Shown: positions 50,631-58,197 of the stretch, in pieces
How positions within the stretch are numbered: position 1 is the first letter of the stretch
Layout of the letters: each line of letters begins with the position of its first letter
NCBI RefSeq assembly: GCF_001311375.1
Contig: NZ_BBAS01000004.1
Span: 1-64,000 of the forward strand
Direction of reading: 5' to 3'
DNA length: 64,000 bases
From: Limosilactobacillus equigenerosi DSM 18793 = JCM 14505
GTDB taxonomy: Bacteria > Bacillota > Bacilli > Lactobacillales > Lactobacillaceae
Notes under the pieces: generated by a model
The model's database searches: none
What the model saw: the letters and a program-made list of their open reading frames with translations, nothing else
Told to the model about the DNA's origin: nothing
Program-made: the position numbers and the translations under genes

Positions 50631-51866
50631 TTAGAAATTAAATTTGTAGTCAAAGTGTTGATTGGTCCCAGATAAGTGATCTGCATGTCGATTCATGACT
50701 TGCCGATTGACTGGGGTCATTAACCATAGTAATGGGCTGGCAAAATAAATAAAGACAATCGTGACCCCGATTAATGCAAAACCATTCGCATGTTGGGTCA
50801 CGGCCGTGGTATTAGTACCTAAAAAGGCCAGTAAGTCAATGCAGAAGTGTAAGAACATGGTTAACCATAATTGGCCGGTGTAGAGATAAATACAACCAAG
50901 GAAAATCCCCATTGAGATGGCCATCACCACTTGTAGTAGGGTGCCATCAAGCGGTTGACCGTGAATTAAATTAACCAAGTGCATGGAGCCAAAAACAATG
51001 GCACTACCACCAATCGCAATTGGAATGCGGAACTTCGATTGCTTAAAGCCGGCGAGTAACACGCCAATTAATGCAAACCGGAAAATCGATTCTTCCGCCA
51101 CCCCAGCTTCCATCGCTGTTAAGGTATATAATTTAGTAATTCCGAGGTCATGCCAATGGAAGGTGAAAATCGCAATTACTTTTTGGTGGGTGGCTGGACC
51201 AGCTGCAATCCATAAGATTACTAAGTAGCCACCAATCATGGCGAGTAAAATTAGGATAATCCACCACCGGGTGCCTTGTTGATACTTCGGAGCAATCCCC
51301 GGCCATGAGAGATGCCAAGTCCGCATTAACGTAACCATCGTAGCGAAAATAGCGAGCGCGGCAAAGAAACCACTTTTAAAAATCCATTGGTAAATTTGCG
51401 GACCGGTAAATTCAGCATTTAAGAAGAAATGTGGTAAAAAGACAATTTCGACAAAGTTAACGAGTACCAAACCAATCCGTTCATACCAATTTGTGACACG
51501 TTTGGCCACCGTCCCTGCATAGGGGATAAACATTACCACATAGTATAAGTAAGCTAGGCTCATCACCCCACGAACCGCGAGACCAGTGTGAACCACAATT
51601 TGGCGCGTCACAATGGCCCAGACGATGACTAGCGCCAAGGGTTGAATGATAATTTTGAGCCACCGCATTAAAATGATTAACCATTGATAATCAGTGGTGG
51701 CATAATGGGTGAGTAGGTTTAAGACAAGTAAAATACTAACGGCAATCACTAAGTTAGCAATGGGAACGCGGTGAAAAGCTTCCCAAGCGCTAATCAAAAT
51801 CATAAAGAATAGTGTGACTGCTAATTGGGCATAATGCCAAATTTTTAAGTAGTCGGTTCCGGACAT
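50631..51866 (-). CDS. CPBP-family intramembrane metalloprotease-like protein
   Basis: 411 residues, about ten membrane segments. CPBP (Abi/CAAX) motifs: EESIFRFALIGVLL near 258 (EExxxR), GSMHLVNLIHG near 300 and a third box FLHFCIDLLAFLG near 355. The N-terminal half is an additional multi-span region. Lactobacilli use such proteins in bacteriocin immunity or processing, but no bacteriocin gene is seen here. AGGAGG precedes ATG 51866. Confidence 0.82.
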   Translation of the reverse strand: MSGTDYLKIWHYAQLAVTLFFMILISAWEAFHRVPIANLVIAVSILLVLNLLTHYATTDYQWLIILMRWLKIIIQPLALVIVWAIVTRQIVVHTGLAVRGVMSLAYLYYVVMFIPYAGTVAKRVTNWYERIGLVLVNFVEIVFLPHFFLNAEFTGPQIYQWIFKSGFFAALAIFATMVTLMRTWHLSWPGIAPKYQQGTRWWIILILLAMIGGYLVILWIAAGPATHQKVIAIFTFHWHDLGITKLYTLTAMEAGVAEESIFRFALIGVLLAGFKQSKFRIPIAIGGSAIVFGSMHLVNLIHGQPLDGTLLQVVMAISMGIFLGCIYLYTGQLWLTMFLHFCIDLLAFLGTNTTAVTQHANGFALIGVTIVFIYFASPLLWLMTPVNRQVMNRHADHLSGTNQHFDYKFNF

Positions 51867-52022
51867 AGTTTCCTCCTTATAACAACCATTTACGTATCAT
51901 CATATCATATTGATAACGGTTACTGAGCGAGATTTAGGTGAGAAGTCTATCTTTTTTTCTCATTTGTTTTTAATTATTGTGGTAAAATTGAGATTATCAA
52001 ATATCTTGCGTAGGGGGTGCAC

Positions 52023-52834
52023 ATGATGGCACAATTTACAACCGCTTTAACAATTGCAGGGCATGATTCTGACGGCAGTGCTGGGATGCCAGCTGATTTA
52101 CATACGTTCTTTACCGCTGGGGTTTATGGCATGGGGTTATTAACGGCCGCGGTGTCAGGAAATTCGTATGGGATTACGCAACAACAATTAATGCCTACTG
52201 ACTTTATTGCGGAACAATTCCGCGTGTTAAATGACGATTTTACAGTACGCGCTGCGAAAACGGGGATGCTGGGGACGGCCGAAATTATTAAGACGGTGCT
52301 GAACAATTGAAACAAGTTGACTTTGGGCCATTAGTCGTTGATCCAGTAATTATTACCAAGCATGGGGCGATGCTATTGGCAGAAGATGCATATCAAGCTT
52401 CCGTGATTTGTTGGTGCCATTGGCCACGGTGATTACTCCGAATTTCTTTGAAGCGCAAAAATTAGCGGAAATGGAAATTAAGACTGACGATGATATGGTG
52501 GTGGCAGCGCAAAAACTGCAAGCTCTCGGCGCTAAGCATGTCGTAATTAAAGGCAAGCATGAACGGTTGGCATGGGGCCGTCCGAGATTTACTATTATTA
52601 GCCGATGGCACGAAGGTTTGGTTGTCAGATCCATATATTGAAACGGACCGGATTAATGGGACGGGGGATAGTTACTCGGCTTTAATTACGGCTGAATTGG
52701 CCAAGGGGACGGATGTTAAAACGGCGGTGATGAAAGCTAAACGCTATGTCCACGCTGCCATTGCCAATGAACTTGAATTGGGGCACAAGTACGGGCCAAT
52801 TAATCATTGGGCGGCTAGTGATACGTTGAAGTAG
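52023..52834 (+). CDS. pdxK: Pyridoxal/hydroxymethylpyrimidine kinase
   Basis: About 270 residues after repair; ribokinase-fold kinase of the PdxK/ThiD group. LTIAGHDSDGSAGMPADLHTF at the N-terminus, AAKTGMLGT near 80, VVDPVIITKHG and the anion-hole NGTGDSYSALITAEL near 215. Lactobacillar PdxK proteins show this DSDGSAGM variant. Three breaks: near 52297 (missing G, GGTGCTG), near 52397 (missing T, GCTTCC) and near 52577 (one G too many in TGGGGCC). AGGGGGT upstream. Stands alone. Confidence 0.82.
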
Positions 52835-52847
52835 GCTGGAATAATTC

Positions 52848-53031
52848 GCCTAAACCATTGATATATAGGTTCATAGAGGTTTCATCAAGTTAGGTGGATT
52901 GTTAGTTTACAGCTGATTTATTTATGTTATTATAATTGTAGTAGTAATATAATCTGGCATGCATAAAGGATTCAGTTGATTACTTAATCCGCAACCAGTC
53001 AAAGGACGTCAATTTTTGGCGTCCTTTTTTT
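52848..53031 (+). ncRNA. Putative small RNA, copy 1 of a direct repeat
   Basis: Shares two blocks with 53231-53427: an upstream AT-rich block (ATAATTCG, TTGATATATA, GGTTCATA, AGGTTTCA) and a 3' module from GCATAAAGGATTCAGTTGAT through AATCCGCAACC to a GGACGTCAATTTTTGGCGTCC terminator. TTTACA at 52906 and TATAAT at 52931 could be its promoter. Unique middle part AGTAATATAATCTGG. No protein coding seen. Confidence 0.6.
53001..53031 (+). terminator. Terminator of small RNA copy 1
   Basis: AAAGGACG(TC)/(GG)CGTCCTTT with seven T. Confidence 0.85.
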
Positions 53032-53035
53032 GAAC

Positions 53036-53066
53036 TAAAAAGGCGCCAAGGATAAACCATGGCGCC
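53036..53066 (-). terminator. Terminator of the minus-strand transcript
   Basis: Reading on the minus strand: GGCGCCATGG/AAGGATAAACC-containing hairpin GGCGCC...GGCGCC followed by TTTTTAG. It abuts the plus-strand terminator, so the two transcripts converge. Confidence 0.75.
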
Positions 53067-53072
53067 ACTAAA

Positions 53073-53162
53073 TTACCGAAGCAACTTAGTTATTATTGCT
53101 TTTGCTAAAGCGATTAACGTGCGATTAGACACGATAAGAAGGATGAACCATACATCTCTCAT
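53073..53162 (-). CDS. 29-residue hydrophobic peptide, possible type I toxin
   Basis: ATG at 53162, stop TAA at 53073-53075. The peptide begins MRDVWFILLIVS and ends AIITKLLR: short charged start, hydrophobic core, basic end. Minus-strand TATAAT at 53226-53221 is followed by a 5' hairpin (TGCACA and GAGA with TCTC and TGTGCA, 53215-53181). The Shine-Dalgarno GGAG (53176-53173) can pair with CTCC (53168-53165), hiding it. Codons 3-9 are complementary to the 5' part of small RNA copy 2. This layout resembles Fst/par type I toxins, but the peptide lacks the Fst family sequence pattern. Inference from layout. Confidence 0.4.
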   Translation of the reverse strand: MRDVWFILLIVSNRTLIALAKAIITKLLR

Positions 53163-53230
53163 TAGGAGTCATCTCCAATCTGCACAAATTGAGATTGATT
53201 AGGTCTCGATGTGCAACGTGATTATAGCAT

Positions 53231-53427
53231 GGGATAATTCGTATAAACCGTTGATATATATAGGTTCATAAAGGTTTCAATTGTTTAAAAAGAAGTATTA
53301 ATTTACATTTGATAAATGTGTGATAATATATAACCATATAGAAGGATGAACCGATACATGCATAAAGGATTCAGTTGATTACTTAATCCGCAATCGGTTA
53401 AGGACGTCAATTTTTGGCGTCCTTTTT
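53231..53427 (+). ncRNA. Putative antisense small RNA, copy 2 of a direct repeat
   Basis: Same frame of blocks as copy 1 (TTGATATATA, GGTTCATAAAGG, then GCATAAAGGATTCAGTTGAT to the GGACGTC/GGCGTCC terminator at 53399-53427). TTTACA at 53302-53307 and TAATAT at 53324-53329 are 16 apart. Its early part AGAAGGATGAACC at 53340-53352 also occurs at 53137-53149, opposite the small peptide gene, and a variant AAGGATAAACC lies in the peptide's terminator (53048-53058). Confidence 0.55.
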
Positions 53428-53480
53428 CTTTATCATTTCGTGGTATGATAGGTAGCAAAATGATAAGCGAGGTTACCAAG

Positions 53481-54037
53481 ATGGATTTAATTGCGGATTT
53501 AAAACGTTACCAACCAGTCAATGAACAAGAAATGATGGATCAAGCTGAAATGCTACGACGCTTGGAAAGTGGCGAAGAACTTTACTTGCGGTCGAACTTA
53601 TCGGCACATTTATCCGCGTCAGCGTGGGTGACGAACCAAACGCATGACAAAGTGTTGATGGCTTATCATAAAATCTTTGATACGTGGGCCTGGCTGGGGG
53701 GCCATGCGGATGGTGACCATGATTTATTAGCTGTGGCTCATCGTGAAATCCAAGAAGAAACAGGCCTCGAGACGCATCCAATTAATGGTGAAATTGCTTC
53801 AATTGAAATTTTGACCGTTAAGGGACACGAAAAGCACGGCAAATATGTGCCATCGCATTTACATTTTAATATTACTTACCTGTTTGAAGGCGACGATCAA
53901 GCGCCAATTCATAATAAGCCAGATGAAAACACGGGGTCGCTTGGTATGGCTTGGATGAAGCGATGACCAAGGTGAAGGAACCATGGATGACGGATCGGAT
54001 TTACAGCAAGTTAAATGCGCGGTTACGGGAGTTGTAA
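53481..54037 (+). CDS. NUDIX hydrolase
   Basis: About 185 residues. The Nudix box runs through WLGGHADGDHDLLAVAHREI and ends EETGLE (metal-binding REIQEETG). Start ATG 53481 with GCGAGG. One G is missing near 53938 (ACGGGGTCG), so the last 33 residues (VAWYGLDEAMTKVKEPWM and so on) are in another frame. Hydrolyses some nucleoside diphosphate derivative; substrate unknown. Confidence 0.84.
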
Positions 54038-54070
54038 ACTAACAGTATATAAATAACCGAGGGACTAGGG

Positions 54071-54877
54071 ATGATTCTTGGTAAAGAACTGACCGATGAT
54101 AAAGAAATTGCATTATTTAAGCAGTATAGTGTTACGAAAGTTGATGGCGCTTATTTCAATCCCAAGTGGGGATATTTAGGCTATCAACATGAGGAAAAAT
54201 TTGATGTAATTGATTTTGAGCAAATTCTTTCATATCGAATTGAAGGAATTGTGATTGAGACGAATGCTACATCGCCGAATAATATTACGGAAAGCAAACG
54301 GTATGAAAATCCGACCCTAATTATTACGATGCTGTTGTTGCCGGACAGCATTAAATTATCTTTAGAGCAGGGAAAATTTAATGCTAAGTCCGAACAAGAG
54401 CGACGGCTACTAAAGAAGTTGCAGAGATTGAAGCCAATCCTTGAACAAATGGAACAAACTAATGAACCAGGGAGTTTAGTTTATCAAATGCAACAAGCAG
54501 CTGAACGTGAGCTGCGCCGTCCGCATCTACAACCAAGACGGAAATCACAGGTAAGAACTAAAGCAGAGATAACTCCGAGGACACATCCTGTAACATCGGA
54601 AAACCAATCAACGGTTAAGGAACCAATGGATTTTGCCACCTGGTGGGAGCATGTTTGGCAGCCAATGGCATTCGTAGTTATCATTGGAACAGCAACGGGA
54701 ATTATTGCAATTAATGGATTTGGGGTTGGGGTAATATTTATTTTGCTTGGGCTTGCCTTTGATTATTTACGAATTGGCATCGTAAGTTTGTCGTTCTACT
54801 TTTCGTTGGTGCTTGATTTCATTACCTATGGAATTTATTGGATAATTTATAAACTAATTCATCGCAAAACGGACTAG
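54071..54877 (+). CDS. Membrane protein of unknown function
   Basis: 268 residues, intact. N-terminal soluble domain (1-125; NPKWGYLGYQHEEKFDVIDF and EQILSYRIEGIVIE) with the beta-strand pattern of DUF4428/PH-like domains, a basic, proline-containing linker (about 150-195), then three membrane segments (AFVVIIGTATGIIAI, VGVIFILLGLAFDYL, YFSLVLDFITYGIYWII). No family recognised with confidence. Confidence 0.6.
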   Translation: MILGKELTDDKEIALFKQYSVTKVDGAYFNPKWGYLGYQHEEKFDVIDFEQILSYRIEGIVIETNATSPNNITESKRYENPTLIITMLLLPDSIKLSLEQGKFNAKSEQERRLLKKLQRLKPILEQMEQTNEPGSLVYQMQQAAERELRRPHLQPRRKSQVRTKAEITPRTHPVTSENQSTVKEPMDFATWWEHVWQPMAFVVIIGTATGIIAINGFGVGVIFILLGLAFDYLRIGIVSLSFYFSLVLDFITYGIYWIIYKLIHRKTD

Positions 54878-54898
54878 TCCCGCGGCTAGTCCGTTTTT
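54867..54898. terminator. Intrinsic terminator
   Basis: AAAACGGACTAG/CTAGTCCGTTTTT around CCCGCGG. Confidence 0.88.
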
Positions 54899-54949
54899 GA
54901 GTAGTGATAGTTGATGCTTACCCGCCGATTAAAGATAAGTAGCTTGCAG

Positions 54950-55032
54950 AAAAAGTATAAAAAAAGTATAAAAAAAAGTATAAAACGAAATCAAAAGTAT
55001 AAAGAGGTATAAAATAGTACCGAAAGTATAAA
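54950..55032. repeat. Iterated AAGTATAAA repeats
   Basis: Five copies of AAGTATAAA and one GGTATAAA within 83 bases, with A-rich spacers of 7 to 20 bases. Located 3' of the XRE regulator gene, between convergent genes, where a promoter would not be expected. Confidence 0.75.
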
Positions 55033-55049
55033 CCGACTAACCAGTTTGG

Positions 55050-55286
55050 CTATTCGGTTTTAAGTTGCGATTCATCAGCTAAGAGACGCGTTTTCGGAAT
55101 GCCCGTCCGTTGAGCAATTTTATTTGCTAATTTGTCGGTTAAAAATAATTCTTGGTCAAGCAATGCAATTAAGGTTGCTTGACTGATTCCCAATTTCTTG
55201 GCAAGTTGGGTTTGGGAATAATGGTGTTGATGCATGTAGCGTTTCATTAATGGGGCCGCTGCGTGCGTATAATATGGATGAGCCAT
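55050..55286 (-). CDS. XRE-like helix-turn-helix protein
   Basis: 78 residues, almost all one HTH domain: MHQHHYSQTQLAKKLGISQATLIALL (helix-turn-helix, residues 18-45) then FLTDKLANKIAQRTGIPKTRLLADE. HigA/Cro-like size. GAAAGGA before the ATG. No toxin partner is adjacent; target genes unknown. Divergent from gldA. Confidence 0.72.
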   Translation of the reverse strand: MAHPYYTHAAAPLMKRYMHQHHYSQTQLAKKLGISQATLIALLDQELFLTDKLANKIAQRTGIPKTRLLADESQLKTE

Positions 55287-55425
55287 AATAATCCTTTCTT
55301 TTAGTTAGATAAGATTATTATAAATAAATTAATATTCAATGGGAATGTTTAATCGTGAAAAATAGGCTAAATTTAGTTATAATTAGTTTGTAATAACTTT
55401 CACAAACTAATTGGAGGAATTCATC

Positions 55426-56525
55426 ATGACAACAGCTTTTGGTTCACCATCTTCATATGTGCAAGGGAAGGGCGTCTTAAATCATGCCGACGAACATTTA
55501 CATGTCTTTGGACACCGGCCCTTGGTGTTGGCTGGGGGGACAGCTTACCGCTTAGTCGGGGAAGACTTAATTTTTTTTACCTGCAAGAACATGATTATCA
55601 ACCGGTGTACGTCCCATTTAACGGTGAATCATCGGATAACGAAATTAATCGGGTCGCCCAAATTGGTCGCGATGAAGAAGTGACGGTCATTTATGGACTG
55701 GGTGGCGGGAAGACGGTTGATACGGCCAAAGCGATTGCGGATCAACTTAACCTGCCAGTCGTAATTATGCCAACGCTGGCTTCCAATGATGCGCCATGTT
55801 CACGGTTGTCAGTCATTTACACCGATGATGGGGGCTTTGACCATTACTTGTTCTACCAACATAATCCGGAATTAGTGTTAGTCGATACAGATGTGATTGC
55901 CAAAGCACCAGTGCGGATGTTAATTTCCGGGATTGCCGATGCCTTAGCCACGAATGTGGAAGCCGAATCAGTGGCCCAAGCTAATGCTGATACAATGCTA
56001 AATCAAAAGCAAACCTTGGTTGGGGGCGCGATTGCCAAGCAATGTGAAGTGACCTTATTCAAGTATGCTCATCAAGCGGTGGCGGCGTGCGAAGGCAACG
56101 TCGTCACGCCGGCGTTAGAAAAGATTGTGGAAGCCAATACCTTGATGAGTGGCCTTGGCTTTGAAAGTGGTGGTTTGTCAGGAATTCACTCGATTCATGA
56201 TGGCTTGACCATCTTACCAGCGACCCATGAATTTACCCACGGGGAAAAGGTTGCGTATGGGACGTTAACCCAATTAATGTTGGAAGGTGCGGATGAAGCG
56301 CGTTACAACAAGTACCTCGATTTCATTAAGTCACTGGGCTTACCAACTACGCTGGCTGACTTGAATTTAGCTGATGTTACCTATGCCGACTTACTAAAGG
56401 CGGGCGAAGCAGCTTGTTCAGAAAACGATACAATGGATCGCTTACCATTTGAAGTCACCCCGGCGGATGTGGCTGATGCTTTAATTGCCGTGGATGCGTA
56501 CTCCAAACAATATTTTGCTAAGTAA
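55426..56525 (+). CDS. gldA: Glycerol dehydrogenase-like Fe/Zn alcohol dehydrogenase
   Basis: About 366 residues after repair. N-terminal AFGSPSSYVQGKGVLNHA, NAD-binding YGLGGGKTVDTAKAIAD near 90, LASNDAPCSRLSVIYT near 125, and metal ligands in ESGGLSGIHSIHDG with HEFTHGEKVAYG. A run of eight T at 55571-55578 (nine expected) breaks the frame near residue 50. TTGGAGG precedes ATG 55426. Oxidises glycerol or a related polyol with NAD+. Confidence 0.86.
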
Positions 56526-56538
56526 ATATAAAATAACT

Positions 56539-56573
56539 AACGGCGGTCAATCCGAGTGGGTTGATCGCCGTTG
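56539..56573. terminator. Terminator after gldA
   Basis: AACGGCGGTCAA/TTGATCGCCGTT hairpin with TCCGAGTGGG loop; serves both converging genes. Confidence 0.82.
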
Positions 56574-56584
56574 TTGTATGGCTG

Positions 56585-57283
56585 TTAATGAATCAAATGA
56601 AAGATGAGTAAGAATACCGCCCCAATGAAACTTTGGGCGTTAAAAATAAGGTGGGCAATAATTGGAATCCAAAGGTTGCGGCGCCATAAGTAAACGATGC
56701 TAAAGATAATCCCAGCAAGCGCATAGGGCGTTGTCGCCAGAAAAGATCCGCCAAAATTGTAGTAATGAGACCAGCCAAACCCGAGATTGGTAATGATTAA
56801 TAAGAAGATCGTTAGCCCTTTAGAGGAGCGGTAACGATAAAACAAATCGTGGCGGTAGGCGATTTCTTCAAAGATTGCAACAATGAGATTAATGACTCCT
56901 GCGTAAAGCGCCGTGAGCATACCAGGGATTGTTTCGACGCTTGGGGATAGTTCAGGCAGCGGAGGTTGTGGGATGAATTGATTGAAGAATAATTGCCGAC
57001 TAACATAAATCAGTCCCATCGCAATGATTGTGGTTAAAACTGATAAACTAAGGTTTGCGATCCAATGTTGCTTGAAAGCCTGCCGTTGGGTGACTAAGTA
57101 GTGATGATAGGTTTTAAGCTCATAGCTAAATAAGCCGATAAACCATAACGATGCCAACCAGGTATATAGATATGCATTGGAATGGGCGATGAGGCGCGCA
57201 AATGTGATTGCAAGCAAAGTCCCGACAACGTTGATGCAGAAAGCTAAGTAGTAGTGACGATCTAGTTTATTTTTTGATGACAT
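56585..57283 (-). CDS. CPBP-family intramembrane metalloprotease-like protein
   Basis: 232 residues, about seven membrane segments. Motifs: VAIFEEIAYRHDLFYRYR near 140 (EExxxR), FGWSHYYNFGG near 175 and PIIAHLIFNAQSF near 210. ATG 57283 with GAGGTG 10 bases upstream. Neighbour of an HNH endonuclease gene; Abi proteins of this type were first named for abortive infection, though most act in peptide processing or immunity. Confidence 0.82.
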   Translation of the reverse strand: MSSKNKLDRHYYLAFCINVVGTLLAITFARLIAHSNAYLYTWLASLWFIGLFSYELKTYHHYLVTQRQAFKQHWIANLSLSVLTTIIAMGLIYVSRQLFFNQFIPQPPLPELSPSVETIPGMLTALYAGVINLIVAIFEEIAYRHDLFYRYRSSKGLTIFLLIITNLGFGWSHYYNFGGSFLATTPYALAGIIFSIVYLWRRNLWIPIIAHLIFNAQSFIGAVFLLIFHLIH

Positions 57284-57311
57284 GATTAAATTCACCTCAT
57301 ATTAAATAATT

Positions 57312-58115
57312 TTATCCATACCAATGTTCAAGTTTATCGAGGGTAATATTAATCCCGTGGGTTTTAATGTTTTCAATTCGATTGAAATAAAAGGTTTCAA
57401 TCATTTGGTTGCGGTCTTGTTTAATCGCATAGTGAATCCGCCGATGACAATTAGGACAAAGTGGGACGATGTTGTCGGCAAAATCAATTGTGTATTCAAA
57501 TTGACTTTGATATTGCATGGGGATTAAATGGTGCCCTTCAACGTAGTTCTGATGATCTTTGGCGGCGATAAACGTAACGTGCTTGTTGTCGTAAGCACAT
57601 TGCCACTTGGCTTTATGTTTAGCTGCTAAGAGTTCACGGGGATTGCGATCATAACTAGTAGTTTGGTTCCGCGGATGCGTAATCACTTTAGCTGGTTGAT
57701 GAAGTAATTTGATTTGGTAGTGGTCTTGATCATCAGTATCCTGATTTATGGCTAGCTGATCTAAATAGTCCAAATAACCGCGGATGGTGGCACTATAAAA
57801 ATTATGATTTTGACGATTGAATTGGATAAATTCGGGTAAATCAAGGAAATTTTGGAAGGCAGCGCTGGTGGTTGAAGCATCTAGTTGAGTTGGATAAGCA
57901 CCGTAGATTTGCTTATAAAAGATAATGAGTTTGATTAAATGATTTTTGTAAGAACGGGCTTTGTTACTGGATTTGGTTACTTTACCAGCTTCATATGACA
58001 AAGCAGTTTGGTAATCAAAGAATCCATTGAAAAAGGATTGGTAAATGGGATTATCTTTAACGAATTTAAATTCAGTGTCTGTCCGTGCGTCAATGTTGTA
58101 GAAAACATTTTTCAT
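57312..58115 (-). CDS. HNH endonuclease
   Basis: 267 residues. C-terminal HNH nuclease: EGHHLIPMQYQSQF near 195, then DNIVPLCPNCHRRIHYAI with a CxxC zinc pair (the first half is CAYDNKH). The first 150 residues are helical with no recognised domain. GGAGG precedes ATG 58115. A terminator separates it from the PLD-helicase gene upstream on the same strand. Resembles McrA-like modification-dependent or defence-associated HNH proteins; target unknown. Confidence 0.78.
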   Translation of the reverse strand: MKNVFYNIDARTDTEFKFVKDNPIYQSFFNGFFDYQTALSYEAGKVTKSSNKARSYKNHLIKLIIFYKQIYGAYPTQLDASTTSAAFQNFLDLPEFIQFNRQNHNFYSATIRGYLDYLDQLAINQDTDDQDHYQIKLLHQPAKVITHPRNQTTSYDRNPRELLAAKHKAKWQCAYDNKHVTFIAAKDHQNYVEGHHLIPMQYQSQFEYTIDFADNIVPLCPNCHRRIHYAIKQDRNQMIETFYFNRIENIKTHGINITLDKLEHWYG

Positions 58116-58157
58116 AGCTGACCTCCACGATGAGTAATTTACTATATTGTACCGAAA

Positions 58158-58192
58158 TAAAAAGCGGACAACCAGTGACGGTTGTCCGTTTA
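58158..58192 (-). terminator. Terminator after the PLD-helicase gene
   Basis: AAAAGCGGACAACC/GGTTGTCCG hairpin with flanking A and T. Confidence 0.75.
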
Positions 58193-58197
58193 AATAA

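Noticed and set aside
52959-52980. Six-codon frame MHKGFS in both small RNAs
   Set aside because: It is conserved in both copies, but there is no ribosome binding site and it lies in a predicted stem, so conservation is better explained by RNA structure.
53101-53230. Tiny alternative peptides around 53100-53200 (for example a 13-codon frame starting at the next ATG)
   Set aside because: Shorter, less hydrophobic and worse spaced from GGAG than the 29-codon frame.
54950-55032. CRISPR-like array
   Set aside because: Repeats are 9 bases with irregular, non-unique A-rich spacers, and no cas genes are present.
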